Positions 1 to 6,302 of a DNA stretch of 6,749 nucleotides are shown here, piece by piece. A program made the translations under genes and the position numbers. How positions within the stretch are numbered: the stretch's first letter is position 1; every line of letters begins with the position of its first letter. The stretch covers positions 1 through 6,749 of the forward strand of contig JAGQSI010000105.1 of NCBI GenBank assembly GCA_020439605.1. Direction: 5' to 3'. The notes beneath the pieces were generated by a model that saw nothing but the letters and a program-made list of their open reading frames with translations, was not told the origin of the DNA and did no database searches. Source of the stretch: Acidimicrobiales bacterium. GTDB lineage: Bacteria; Actinomycetota; Acidimicrobiia; Acidimicrobiales; Iamiaceae.

Positions 1-272
1 TAACAATCACCGAACTCACTGACTCAGTAGATGGTGGTTTCCCCAGCGATATCACCGAACTCAGCGACACGATAACTGCTACCAATTGTGATGACGTCTT
101 GGGTAGCACCCTTCCTGTCGGCGGATCCAGCACCTGCTCATTCACCGCCATTGTTTCTGGGCCCGGCAACACCACCGTCACCGACGTGGTAACAGCAAGA
201 GCTGAAGACGCCGATGGCAACGAAGCCACCGCCCAAGACGATGCAGCCGTAAACATCGTTGGAGTACTGCCA
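1..272 (+). repeat. Surface-protein repeat 0 (partial)
   Basis: This is the C-terminal three quarters of a repeat unit cut by the window edge. It keeps the LTDSVDG segment, both cysteines (TNCDD and STCSF contexts), and the acidic turn DADGNEATAQDD, before the next unit opens at 273. It shows that the gene continues to the left. Confidence 0.75.
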
Positions 273-2993
273 GAGATCGCAGTAACCAAGACACCTTCGG
301 TTAACTCGATCATGGAGCCCGGCGGCCCGGTCACCTACACGGTCGCGGTCACCAACACCGGGGTAGAACCAGTGACCCTCGATACCTTCACCGACACGAT
401 GGAGAGCGATCCACCAGTTGACATCACCGTTGTGGATGGTCCAATCACCGCCACGGACTGCAACACATTGGTAGGGGTAACGATCGATGTGGACGAGACC
501 GTCTCGTGCACCTACACCTACATGCACCACGGCCACGTCAACCAGTTCGAGGACGGCTACATCAACGACACCGTGACCGTCACCGGCCACGATGACGACG
601 GCACCGTCACCGCAACTGCAGATGCCAAGGTCGCGCTCCTTGATGCTCCTCCGGTGATCACTGTCACCAAGTCCGCCAACCCGACCTCGGTTCCAGAAAC
701 CGCACCGGGCCAAACCCGTGAGATCACCTTCACGGTCAACGTCACCAACCTCTCGGTTGAGGACGTGACCATCACCTCACTCGTGGACTCGGTTGAGGGT
801 GGACCGGCAGTTCCCATCGGCGGTACCTGCGCTGCGCTCATCGGCACTGTGCTCGTACCCGAGCAAACGGTTTCTTGCACCTTCACCGGACTCGTCGCCG
901 GTGATTTCGGAGACGTGGTTCATGACACCGTCACGGCAACCGCGGTCGATGACGAACAGAACACAGCCAAGGACTCCGATGATGCCGAGGTGAGCTTCAC
1001 CGATGTTGCCTCCTCGATAGAGGTCACCAAGACGGCCAACCCAACGGTTATGAACGAGAACGGTGGCCCTGTCACCTACTCCGTAGTGATTCGCAACACC
1101 TCACCCATCGACAGGTTGAAGATCGCGACAATCACCGACCAGATCGGTGACAACCCGCCCTTCGCACTGAACGGTGAATGTGGTGCGCTTGTTGGCTTCG
1201 AACTGGCACCCGGTGAACAGATTGGATGTTCCTTCACCCTCCCGGTAACGGGCAACGCGGGGACAGTTGTGACCGACATAGTCAAGGTCACCGCAACCGA
1301 TGACGACGGAGGTCGCGTCTCAGACGATGACGATGCCACCGTCACCATTGTTGATCTGCCCTCCAAGCTCACCGTCACCAAGACCGCCGAAGTTGACACA
1401 GTGGACGAACCGGGCGGTCCGGTCACCTACCGAGTGATGATCTCCAATGATTCAGAGGTTGATCTGATAACCATCGACTCAATTGTTGACTCAGTTGATG
1501 GCGCACCAGCACAGCCAGTCACCTCGCCATCTTGTGTGGCGTTGCTCGGCACGATCTTGGCGCCCGGGGACTCAACCTCATGCACCTTCGAGATGACCGT
1601 CACCGGCAACGCTGGCGACGAGGTCCACGATGTTGTGACTGTGTACGGCACCGATGACGACGGAAATCCGGTCTCGGACGAGGACCCTGAAGTAGTGGAC
1701 ATTGTCGATGTAGCGCCAACGGGCACCGTCACCAAGACCGCTTCGCCAAGCACCCTGCCCGAAACCGGTGGCACCGTTACCTTCACAGTCATCGCGACCA
1801 ACACCTCCCCGGATGAGTCCGTCACAGTCACTGCTCTCACAGATGAAATCGGTGGCGTGACCTATGACATCACCTCACCCAACGGGCCCATCACCGCCAC
1901 CACTTGTGTGCTCGGCACGGTTCTGGCCCCCGCAGAGTCCTACTCCTGCGAGTTCGATGTGGCGATCCCGGCGGGCAACGCTGGCGATGTCGTCTCAGAC
2001 ATCGTGAGAGTCACCCTCACCGATGACGAAGGCAACCCTGTCACCCCGTCAGACCCTGAAGAAGTGATCCTCACAGACGTAGCTCCAAGCATCGAGGTAA
2101 CCAAGGACAACACCCCGGATACGTTGCCGGCACCAGGTGGTCCCGTGAAGTTCGAGGTCACGGTCACCAATACTTCCGAAGAAGCGGTCACGCTCACCTC
2201 GCTGACCGATTCGGTTGAAGGGGCTCCACCAGTGGACATCACCACGGTGGCCGGTTCGATATCGGCAACTACCTGTGAACTCGGTATCGAGATCGTCGCT
2301 GGAGACAGCTACTCCTGCTCATTCACCATGTTGGTCAGCAGCGATGAGCCAGCAGAGATCACCGATGTTGTTAGCGCATCTGCAATTGACGATGACGGCA
2401 CCTCGGTGACCGATACAGACGATGCGCTCACCACCATCACTGGTTCTGCTGACCTGTCCATTGACAAGGAACTTCTCAGCAAGGGACTCGAACCCGGCAA
2501 GCAGGGCAGCTACAGGTTGACCGTCACCAACAATGGTCCTTCCACCGCTTTGAACCCAGTGGTTGTGGACACCCTGCCCAAGGGCGTTACCCCGCTAGAG
2601 GCCTCCGCAGAGGGCTGGGATTGTTCAGTGGCCGGGCAGATCACAACGTGTGAACGTGCTTCTTTGGCATCGGGTCAATCCTCGGTAATCACCCTCTCAG
2701 TACAGGTGGATGAGAGCGCCGCGGGACAGACCATCACCAACGTGGCCAAGGTTGGTTCCGACACCGAGGACCCGGACCCGAACAACAACCGTGATGAGGA
2801 AACCACCGAGGTTCCCCAAGCGCCTCCTTCAGACAACACCGAGGATCGTGAGCACCCCAGCGAAGAGGACCAGGGAATTCTTCCTGTGACCGGTAGCGAT
2901 GTACTTCCCATCGTCGCCGCCGGCCTCGTGCTGGTTGCGATGGGTGGAGGCTTCATAGGACTACGCCGTCGTGTGCGGCCCATAAATCAATAG
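1..2993 (+). CDS. LPVTG-anchored multi-repeat surface protein (DUF11/DUF7507-like), 5' end missing
   Basis: The reading frame is open from the left edge (first full codon at 3), so this is the C-terminal part, about 996 residues, of a larger protein. It holds one partial and six full tandem repeats of 117-127 residues, each opening with a motif like VTKTAxPxxxxExGGPVTY and containing two cysteines and an acidic DDDG-type turn. A DUF11-like domain follows (2448-2807), then a Pro/Glu/Asp-rich linker, LPVTG (2880-2894), one hydrophobic segment and an RRR-containing tail. Such beta-sandwich repeats form long stalks in secreted proteins. The C-terminus is a typical sortase signal, so covalent attachment to the cell wall with the repeats outside is expected. 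The secretion signal must lie upstream. The binding partner or adhesive role is unknown. No sortase gene is visible here. A TTG at 99 could be mistaken for a start, but the repeat frame continues upstream of it. Confidence 0.9.
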   Translation, partial: TITELTDSVDGGFPSDITELSDTITATNCDDVLGSTLPVGGSSTCSFTAIVSGPGNTTVTDVVTARAEDADGNEATAQDDAAVNIVGVLPEIAVTKTPSVNSIMEPGGPVTYTVAVTNTGVEPVTLDTFTDTMESDPPVDITVVDGPITATDCNTLVGVTIDVDETVSCTYTYMHHGHVNQFEDGYINDTVTVTGHDDDGTVTATADAKVALLDAPPVITVTKSANPTSVPETAPGQTREITFTVNVTNLSVEDVTITSLVDSVEGGPAVPIGGTCAALIGTVLVPEQTVSCTFTGLVAGDFGDVVHDTVTATAVDDEQNTAKDSDDAEVSFTDVASSIEVTKTANPTVMNENGGPVTYSVVIRNTSPIDRLKIATITDQIGDNPPFALNGECGALVGFELAPGEQIGCSFTLPVTGNAGTVVTDIVKVTATDDDGGRVSDDDDATVTIVDLPSKLTVTKTAEVDTVDEPGGPVTYRVMISNDSEVDLITIDSIVDSVDGAPAQPVTSPSCVALLGTILAPGDSTSCTFEMTVTGNAGDEVHDVVTVYGTDDDGNPVSDEDPEVVDIVDVAPTGTVTKTASPSTLPETGGTVTFTVIATNTSPDESVTVTALTDEIGGVTYDITSPNGPITATTCVLGTVLAPAESYSCEFDVAIPAGNAGDVVSDIVRVTLTDDEGNPVTPSDPEEVILTDVAPSIEVTKDNTPDTLPAPGGPVKFEVTVTNTSEEAVTLTSLTDSVEGAPPVDITTVAGSISATTCELGIEIVAGDSYSCSFTMLVSSDEPAEITDVVSASAIDDDGTSVTDTDDALTTITGSADLSIDKELLSKGLEPGKQGSYRLTVTNNGPSTALNPVVVDTLPKGVTPLEASAEGWDCSVAGQITTCERASLASGQSSVITLSVQVDESAAGQTITNVAKVGSDTEDPDPNNNRDEETTEVPQAPPSDNTEDREHPSEEDQGILPVTGSDVLPIVAAGLVLVAMGGGFIGLRRRVRPINQ
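273..653 (+). repeat. Surface-protein repeat 1 (127 aa)
   Basis: The unit opens with EIAVTKTPSV and MEPGGPVTYTV. The cysteines are in TDCNTL and VSCTYT, and the acidic turn is GHDDDGTV. It is the longest unit and carries a distinctive histidine-containing stretch (MHHGHVNQFEDG) where most other units have a short NAGD-type turn. Confidence 0.75.
654..1013 (+). repeat. Surface-protein repeat 2 (120 aa)
   Basis: The unit opens with VITVTKSANPTSVPE. The cysteines are in GTCAALIG and VSCTFTG. The acidic region DDEQNTAKDSDD replaces the usual DDDG. The GGPVTY motif is changed to a diverged TREITF version, so this unit is one of the less canonical copies. Confidence 0.75.
1014..1364 (+). repeat. 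Surface-protein repeat 3 (117 aa)
   Basis: The unit opens with SIEVTKTANPT and has NGGPVTYSV. The cysteines are in GECGALVG and IGCSFTL. The turn TGNAGTVVTD precedes the acidic stretch TDDDGGRVSDDDD, the most acid-rich of the repeats. Confidence 0.75.
1365..1718 (+). repeat. Surface-protein repeat 4 (118 aa)
   Basis: The unit opens with KLTVTKTAEV and has EPGGPVTYRV. The cysteines are in PSCVALLG and TSCTFEM. The turn TGNAGDEVHD precedes TDDDGNPVSDEDPE. Confidence 0.75.
1719..2087 (+). repeat. Surface-protein repeat 5 (123 aa)
   Basis: The unit opens with TGTVTKTASPSTLPE and has GGTVTFTV. The cysteines are in TTCVLGT and YSCEFDV. The turn AGNAGDVVSD precedes TDDEGNPVTPSDPEE. It shares the SPNGPITATTC style of first-cysteine region with repeats 1 and 6. 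Confidence 0.75.
2088..2447 (+). repeat. Surface-protein repeat 6 (120 aa)
   Basis: The unit opens with SIEVTKDNTPDTLPA and has PGGPVKFEV. The cysteines are in TTCELGI and YSCSFTM. The acidic turn is DDDGTSVTDTDD. The NAGD turn seen in repeats 3-5 is replaced by SSDEPAEITD. This is the last unit before the DUF11-like domain. Confidence 0.75.
2448..2810 (+). other. DUF11-like domain within the surface protein
   Basis: This segment opens with ADLSIDKELLSKGLEPGKQG and contains the motifs YRLTVTNNGPSTA and VVVDTLPKGVTP, which are hallmarks of DUF11 (Pfam PF01345) beta-sandwich domains. It also ends with the usual acidic DTEDPDPNNNRDE stretch. It has its own cysteine pair (GWDCSV and TTCERA). It is more distant in sequence from the six upstream repeats and probably caps the stalk nearest the cell wall. 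Confidence 0.8.
2880..2990 (+). other. Sortase cell-wall sorting signal (LPVTG, membrane segment, Arg tail)
   Basis: LPVTG is encoded at 2880-2894, followed by a hydrophobic run (VLPIVAAGLVLVAMGGGFIG) and a basic tail with RRRVR just before the stop codon. This is the standard tripartite sorting signal, with cleavage expected between Thr and Gly. The preceding stretch (about 2808-2879) is rich in Pro, Glu, Asp and Ser and fits a wall-spanning linker. Confidence 0.85.
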
Positions 2994-3030
2994 AGTCGAC
3001 TGACCTCCAGCGAGGGCAGAATCTCTAGTC

Positions 3031-3660
3031 GTGGCGCGCTGGTTCACTTCTGATCTTCATCTGGGCCATCGCAACATCGCGCGCTATGAGAAGGGTCGAG
3101 CGCTCGCTGCTGGTATCGCACCTTTGGAGACCTCGGCCGATGATGCGACTCAGGCAAAGCTCGACACCTTCCTCATCGATCGATGGAACTCGCTGGTTCT
3201 GCCCACCGATGAGGTCTGGGTACTTGGAGATCTGTGCCTGGGACAACTGGATCGGACGCTCAACCAGATCTCTCGTTTGATGGGGCACATCATCCTGGTT
3301 CCCGGAAACCATGATCGTGTCTGGGCTGGTGACAAGCGCAGAAGCCTCTGGTTGGATCGCTATCTAGATGCTGGGGTGAGCGAGATCGTTGATGCGCCAG
3401 TCACCCTTGAGCTTGCCAATGCAGTGACTGTCGAGCTCAACCATTTCCCTTATGTCGGAGACTCACATGATGAGGACCGTTTTGAACCGTGGCGCCCCAA
3501 AGACACTGGTCGAGTGCTCTTGCACGGTCACGTTCATTCCCGTTGGAAACGTAACCACACAATGATCAATGTGGGGGTAGACGTCTGGGATCTTGCACCG
3601 GTGAGTGAGCCAGCTCTGGTGACACTTGTCGAGGAAGCAGTTACCGACGCTCGGGCATAG
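3031..3660 (+). CDS. Calcineurin-like metallophosphoesterase family protein (COG4186-like)
   Basis: This is a 209-residue cytosolic-type protein with no signal peptide. It has the full set of metallophosphoesterase motifs in order: SDLHLGH (residues 7-13), GDLCLG (66-71), GNHD (92-95), NHFP with His138, and HGHVHS (165-170). The expected di-metal ligands Asp8, His10, Asp67, Asn93, His138, His167 and His169 are all present, so it should be active. The start motif and short length match the COG4186 group of small predicted phosphohydrolases, whose physiological substrate is not established. The GTG at 3031 is chosen because the family motif starts a few residues in and an in-frame stop lies at 3001; a GAGGG at 3012-3016 is only a weak ribosome site. 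It begins 37 bp after the surface protein, and no terminator is visible between them. Confidence 0.88.
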   Translation: MARWFTSDLHLGHRNIARYEKGRALAAGIAPLETSADDATQAKLDTFLIDRWNSLVLPTDEVWVLGDLCLGQLDRTLNQISRLMGHIILVPGNHDRVWAGDKRRSLWLDRYLDAGVSEIVDAPVTLELANAVTVELNHFPYVGDSHDEDRFEPWRPKDTGRVLLHGHVHSRWKRNHTMINVGVDVWDLAPVSEPALVTLVEEAVTDARA

Positions 3661-3689
3661 ACCCGGCTGAAGATGGGTTGAAGACAGCA

Positions 3690-4706
3690 ATGACTGCCCC
3701 ACTTCCCCCGCTCTCCATCCTGGATCTGGCTCTGATCGGCAAAGGTCAAAGCGTTGGAGAAGCTCTCAACAACAGTGTTCGTATGGCTCAAGAAGCCGAA
3801 CGTCTCGGCTACAGCCGTGTCTGGTACGCAGAACATCACAACATGTCGAGCATTGGGTCTTCGGCAACGTCGGTACTGATTGCCCACGTCGCGGCACATA
3901 CATCCACCATTCGTCTGGGATCTGGCGGTGTGATGTTGCCCAACCACTCTCCTTTGGTGATCGCCGAGCAGTTCGGCACCCTCGCAGAGCTGCATCCCGG
4001 ACGAATAGACCTGGGTTTGGGACGCGCTCCCGGTACTGACCAGGTCACGATGCGGGCCCTACGCAGAAACGGTCAAGAGGCCGACCATTTCCCTCAAGAC
4101 GTTCAGGAACTCCAGGGATACCTGAGCGACGACACCCGGATATCTGGAGTAAACGCCACTCCGGGGCGAGGTACAAATGTCCCGATCTACATCCTTGGAT
4201 CATCGTTGTTCGGTGCGTCACTAGCGGCCGCGTTTGGTCTACCGTTCGCGTTTGCGTCCCACTTTGCCCCCGACTCGCTTGAGTCCGCGCTCGATATCTA
4301 CCGCGGCCGGTTCGAACCATCGGAGCAGTTGGCCCAGCCCTATGTGATTGCCGCCGCCAACGTCATAGCCGCCGATGACGAGCACGAAGCCCAGAGCCAG
4401 TTCACCGCGGTGAAACGGCAAAGGGCCAACCTGATGCTCGCAAAGGGTCGCCACATGAGCGATGAACAACTCGACGAGTTGCTGGCCTCACCACAGGGCC
4501 AATACTTCTTGAACATGATGCGCTACACCGCGGTGGGCACCACCAAGGTGGTCACCGATTATCTCGCGTCGTTCAGCGAGTTCACCGGAGCCGACGAGCT
4601 CATGGTTGTGCACGCGTCCCCCGGCTTCGCGGCTCGATTGAATTCGGTCGCGCTACTTGCCGAGGGTGCTCAACTGCAGGATCCTGCTCTGCACAGCGTT
4701 GGCTGA
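3690..4706 (+). CDS. LLM class flavin-dependent oxidoreductase, MsnO8/YhbW-like (luciferase family group 1)
   Basis: This is a 338-residue bacterial-luciferase-like (TIM-barrel) monooxygenase or oxidoreductase, expected to use reduced FMN in the cytosol; its substrate is unknown. Family landmarks are SILDLALI near the N-terminus, WYAEHHNM (residues 45-52), [16 protein letters not shown] (75-90), [15 protein letters not shown] (103-117) and [13 protein letters not shown] in the middle. From memory these closely match E. coli YhbW, which is 335 residues long. The ATG at 3690 is preferred over an in-frame TTG at 3678 because [14 protein letters not shown] aligns with the YhbW N-terminus without extra residues and GAAG lies 6-7 nt upstream. 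The gene follows the phosphoesterase by 29 bp on the same strand, so co-transcription is plausible, but no functional link is evident. Confidence 0.9.
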   Translation: MTAPLPPLSILDLALIGKGQSVGEALNNSVRMAQEAERLGYSRVWYAEHHNMSSIGSSATSVLIAHVAAHTSTIRLGSGGVMLPNHSPLVIAEQFGTLAELHPGRIDLGLGRAPGTDQVTMRALRRNGQEADHFPQDVQELQGYLSDDTRISGVNATPGRGTNVPIYILGSSLFGASLAAAFGLPFAFASHFAPDSLESALDIYRGRFEPSEQLAQPYVIAAANVIAADDEHEAQSQFTAVKRQRANLMLAKGRHMSDEQLDELLASPQGQYFLNMMRYTAVGTTKVVTDYLASFSEFTGADELMVVHASPGFAARLNSVALLAEGAQLQDPALHSVG

Positions 4707-4782
4707 CTCCACACAGGCGCTCGATGCACACAAGGTATGGATCTCATCTAGTTTCAGACTTGGGCCACAATCTGTCTACCGC

Positions 4783-4796
4783 GTCAAGATCTTGAC
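4783..4796. promoter_or_regulatory. Perfect 14-bp palindrome upstream of the lipoprotein gene
   Basis: The sequence GTCAAGATCTTGAC is its own reverse complement. It lies 30 bp before the ATG at 4827, in the 120-bp intergenic region that should carry this gene's promoter. The position and perfect symmetry suit an operator for a dimeric repressor or activator. There is no loop, so it is not a terminator. No convincing -10/-35 pair was identified around it, and the regulator is unknown. Confidence 0.35.
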
Positions 4797-4809
4797 CTCG
4801 ATGTGCTCG

Positions 4810-4815
4810 AAAGGA
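4810..4815 (+). promoter_or_regulatory. Ribosome binding site (AAAGGA) for the SGNH lipoprotein
   Basis: AAAGGA lies 11 nt before the ATG at 4827. It lies downstream of the alternative GTG at 4803 and so cannot serve it, which decides the start in favour of 4827. The spacing is a little long. Confidence 0.5.
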
Positions 4816-4826
4816 ACCTCACCCAA

Positions 4827-5546
4827 ATGACACCGTCATCCAACAAGGCGCATCGCAGTAGAACATCCCTGCGAGCTCTTCTGGTTGCGCTACTTGGCGT
4901 CGGTGTCCTCTCAGCATGCCAACCAGAGCCAACCCCCCTGACTGTTGACCTAGTGGGAGATTCGATCACCATGCAGGCCCATTGGAACCGAGACAGCGAG
5001 TTTCGACGCGCCGGGGTTGGCCTCGCGTCCAAATACGACCTGGTGGTAGATGCTTGGCTCGGCAACAAGTTCCAAGATGTTCAAAAGGCTCAGAGCGCCC
5101 GAGTGTTCGATTCAAAACGACCGCGGCCGTCGGTACTGGTAATTGCTCTCGGCTTGAACAATGCAGATCCCTATTACGGCGGGGGTGGATGGACCAAAGA
5201 GGACGAAACCGCGTTCAAGAAGCTCCTCAACACTCCACACCCGTCCTCCTGCGTAGTTGTGGTTCTTCCCGCTGCGGGAAAAGGCGCACCACAGCAATAC
5301 CGTGACCATGCTGTCTTTGCCAGTGCACGCATGAAGACCTTCGCCTCTCAACGCCCCCGAACCGTGATGGTGGATTGGGCACCCGTGATCAAGGCTCATC
5401 CTGAATATCTACGGGCTGACGGCAAACACCTGGCGGACAACAAACTGGCCAAGCCCGACCAAATGGCCAACCCCGTACCTGCTGATGCCTACGCATCGTT
5501 GATCTGGAGTGGCGTGGCGAAATGCCCACCCCCACCCTCCAAATAG
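4827..5546 (+). CDS. SGNH/GDSL-type hydrolase lipoprotein
   Basis: This is a 239-residue exported protein. Basic residues precede a hydrophobic stretch and a lipobox LSAC with Cys31, so it is a predicted lipoprotein anchored to the outer face of the membrane. After the cysteine comes block I, VDLVGDSIT, with candidate nucleophile Ser46. GLNNAD supplies a block III Asn (Asn111), and RADGKHLAD supplies the C-terminal Asp198/His201 (DxxH) pair. LGNKF around Gly79 may be block II. SGNH enzymes remove acyl or acetyl groups from lipids, polysaccharides or peptidoglycan; the substrate here is not predictable. Two further cysteines (in SSCVVVV and VAKCPPPP) could form a disulfide, which fits an extracytoplasmic site. 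The ATG at 4827 is preferred over a GTG at 4803 because of the AAAGGA upstream. The stop codon abuts a tRNA-like fragment. Confidence 0.8.
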   Translation: MTPSSNKAHRSRTSLRALLVALLGVGVLSACQPEPTPLTVDLVGDSITMQAHWNRDSEFRRAGVGLASKYDLVVDAWLGNKFQDVQKAQSARVFDSKRPRPSVLVIALGLNNADPYYGGGGWTKEDETAFKKLLNTPHPSSCVVVVLPAAGKGAPQQYRDHAVFASARMKTFASQRPRTVMVDWAPVIKAHPEYLRADGKHLADNKLAKPDQMANPVPADAYASLIWSGVAKCPPPPSK

Positions 5547-5549
5547 GGC

Positions 5550-5577
5550 GGGTTCAAGTCCCCCCCCTCCGACACCA
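5550..5577 (+). other. tRNA-Leu 3'-end fragment (candidate att site remnant)
   Basis: The order is GGG, T-loop TTCAAGT, a run of eight C, then TCCGACACCA. This reproduces the T-arm, acceptor 3' strand, discriminator A and CCA of actinobacterial-type tRNA-Leu as I remember it (acceptor 5' strand GTCGGAG). The C-run is about two bases longer than a good T-stem plus acceptor needs, and the fourth T-stem pair is mismatched (C5549/C5563). No proper tRNA 5' half, D-arm or anticodon arm is present upstream, where the lipoprotein gene lies. It is therefore a fragment and not a working tRNA. Such 3' fragments are typical att cores left by tRNA-targeting integrases. A chance GC-rich resemblance is the alternative. 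Confidence 0.55.
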
Positions 5578-5578
5578 C

Positions 5579-5613
5579 CTGACCAGGGCCAACGCCTTGG
5601 TCAGCGCAGTTTT
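5579..5613 (+). terminator. Rho-independent terminator-like hairpin
   Basis: CTGACCAGGGC and GCCTTGGTCAG form an 11-bp stem with one G-U pair around the loop CAAC (5579-5604). It is followed after four bases by GTTTT (5609-5613). The stem is strong and the T-run is short. It could end transcription of the lipoprotein gene, or be the native terminator of the tRNA-Leu whose 3' end immediately precedes it. Confidence 0.65.
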
Positions 5614-5618
5614 CGGGA

Positions 5619-5879
5619 GTGGTCGAGAGTGTGATCGACACCCGGTCCCGTCATGACGAAACCCGGGAAGCGCTGTACGACCCTCGCTACATGCCGCGTG
5701 ACCTGAGGGATGCTCACAACCACCTGGATCGGACCGTTGACAAGCTGTTCGCTCCTCGTCGGAAGCTAACGACCGAAGCGGAACGCCTCGCTCTCCTCTT
5801 GGAGCGTTACCAGGACATCGAGACAGCCGGGACCCTGTCCGGTCCCGTTCGACGGACGCGGAAGCGTGCAGCCACATAG
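5619..5879 (+). pseudogene. C-terminal fragment of an MmeI-like DNA methyltransferase/restriction enzyme
   Basis: The 86 codons match only the extreme C-terminus of MmeI-like (type IIL, COG1002) adenine methyltransferase-endonucleases, proteins of roughly 900 residues. The family pattern is recognisable from memory: VIDTRSRH, then ALYDPRYMPRDLRDAH, HLDRTVDKLF, and TEAERLALLLERYQDI followed by a basic tail (VRRTRKRAAT). The nuclease, methyltransferase (including the NPPY motif) and target-recognition parts are all absent. An in-frame stop at 5580 and the terminator hairpin lie directly upstream, so the rest cannot be fused in. The GTG at 5619 is merely the first available start, and homology begins within a few codons of it. 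It is best read as a truncated remnant left by a deletion or recombination at the tRNA-like site, without enzymatic activity. Confidence 0.75.
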
Positions 5880-5881
5880 CA

Positions 5882-6013
5882 CTGAGCAACGGATCACACG
5901 ACGAGCGCCGGGGCGAAGGCGCCATCGGTGAGGCCAACGCGGACTACTTCGACCCCCTCCTCGGTCTGACTGTCGACCTCGACCTGGGAACAGCGCGTTC
6001 GGGTTGGAACTGA
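5882..6013 (+). pseudogene. Unrecognised coding-looking fragment, no canonical start
   Basis: In the second forward frame the codons from about CTG 5882 to TGA 6011-6013 give a peptide of about 43 residues containing EGAIGEANADYFDPLLGL and TVDLDLGTARSGWN. Third positions are mostly G or C and the residue mix is protein-like, unlike the other frames here. No ATG, GTG or TTG lies in this frame near its left end, so it is either a broken gene remnant or, less likely, a CTG-started small protein directly after the methyltransferase fragment. I do not recognise a family. Confidence 0.35.
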
Positions 6014-6039
6014 ACGACTCGTAGGCGAGATCAGAGTGG

Positions 6040-6165
6040 CTAGTCGCGCTCGACCTCCTCGATGTTGGTGTAGATCGCGCGCAGGTCGTACTCATTGGCG
6101 AGGGCGCCCCACGCGGCGTCGGCGGCCCACTCGGGATCGTCATAGGCGGGGTGCTCAGGCTCGGA
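6040..6165 (-). pseudogene. Unrecognised C-terminal gene fragment, minus strand
   Basis: Reading leftwards from about 6165 to the stop TAG at 6042-6040 gives about 41 residues, including EHPAYDDPEWAADAAWGALA and NEYDLRAIYTNIEEVERD. The composition is convincing for a real soluble protein end. Upstream in the same frame (to the stop complement at 6283-6285) the translation turns into Arg-rich nonsense, and no ATG, GTG or TTG occurs. It therefore looks like a gene tail cut off near 6160. Family unknown. Confidence 0.4.
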
Positions 6166-6167
6166 TC

Positions 6168-6302
6168 GTGGCAGATGGCATCGTCGAGGGGCTCGGCGAT
6201 GCCTGGTTCGATCTTCACGACGGCGACCCGCACTTCGTGAGCGCGATCTGGTACGCCGAGTACGTCGGCGACGAGGAGGTCCTCACGGAGCCGGACACGT
6301 AG
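6168..6302 (+). CDS. Small hypothetical ORF or C-terminal gene fragment
   Basis: From GTG 6168 to TAG 6300-6302 there are 44 codons with nearly uniform G or C in third position from about 6215 onward. The peptide is acidic and aromatic-rich (GLGDAWFDLHDGDPHFVSAI, WYAEYVGDEEVLTEPDT). The frame is open further left, but there it encodes Arg/Pro-rich shadow sequence opposite the minus-strand fragment. There is no clear ribosome site before 6168. It may be the tail of a larger gene joined here by rearrangement, or a short gene. No family is recognised. Confidence 0.4.
   Translation: MADGIVEGLGDAWFDLHDGDPHFVSAIWYAEYVGDEEVLTEPDT

Noticed and set aside
138..1840. Long open frames on the minus strand across the surface-protein repeats.
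   Set aside because: They are antisense shadows produced by the biased, repetitive Thr/Val/Asp codons of the + strand gene and have no recognisable motifs.
1..2447. CRISPR array or DNA-level tandem repeat.
   Set aside because: The periodicity (351-381 bp) is at protein level with diverged DNA, and there are no short identical repeats with spacers.
4801..4830. Nine-codon ORF (ATG 4801 to TGA 4828-4830) overlapping the lipoprotein start in an ATGA arrangement, as a leader peptide.
   Set aside because: It has no ribosome site of its own and no regulatory residue pattern; the overlap may be accidental.
5503..5577. Complete tRNA-Leu overlapping the lipoprotein's 3' end, because GGAGTGGCG at 5506-5514 resembles a tRNA-Leu 5' region and 5 of 7 acceptor bases could pair.
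   Set aside because: The span is too short for tRNA-Leu, no anticodon stem or variable arm can be drawn, and these bases encode the lipoprotein's C-terminus. Probably chance; only the 3' fragment is supported.
5766..6233. A 155-codon minus-strand frame covering the methyltransferase stub and the fragments.
   Set aside because: It is Ser/Pro/Arg-rich low-complexity translation opposite clearer coding frames, with no domain or ribosome site. A frameshifted link of its first 25 or so codons to the minus-strand fragment at 6040-6165 is possible but unsupported.
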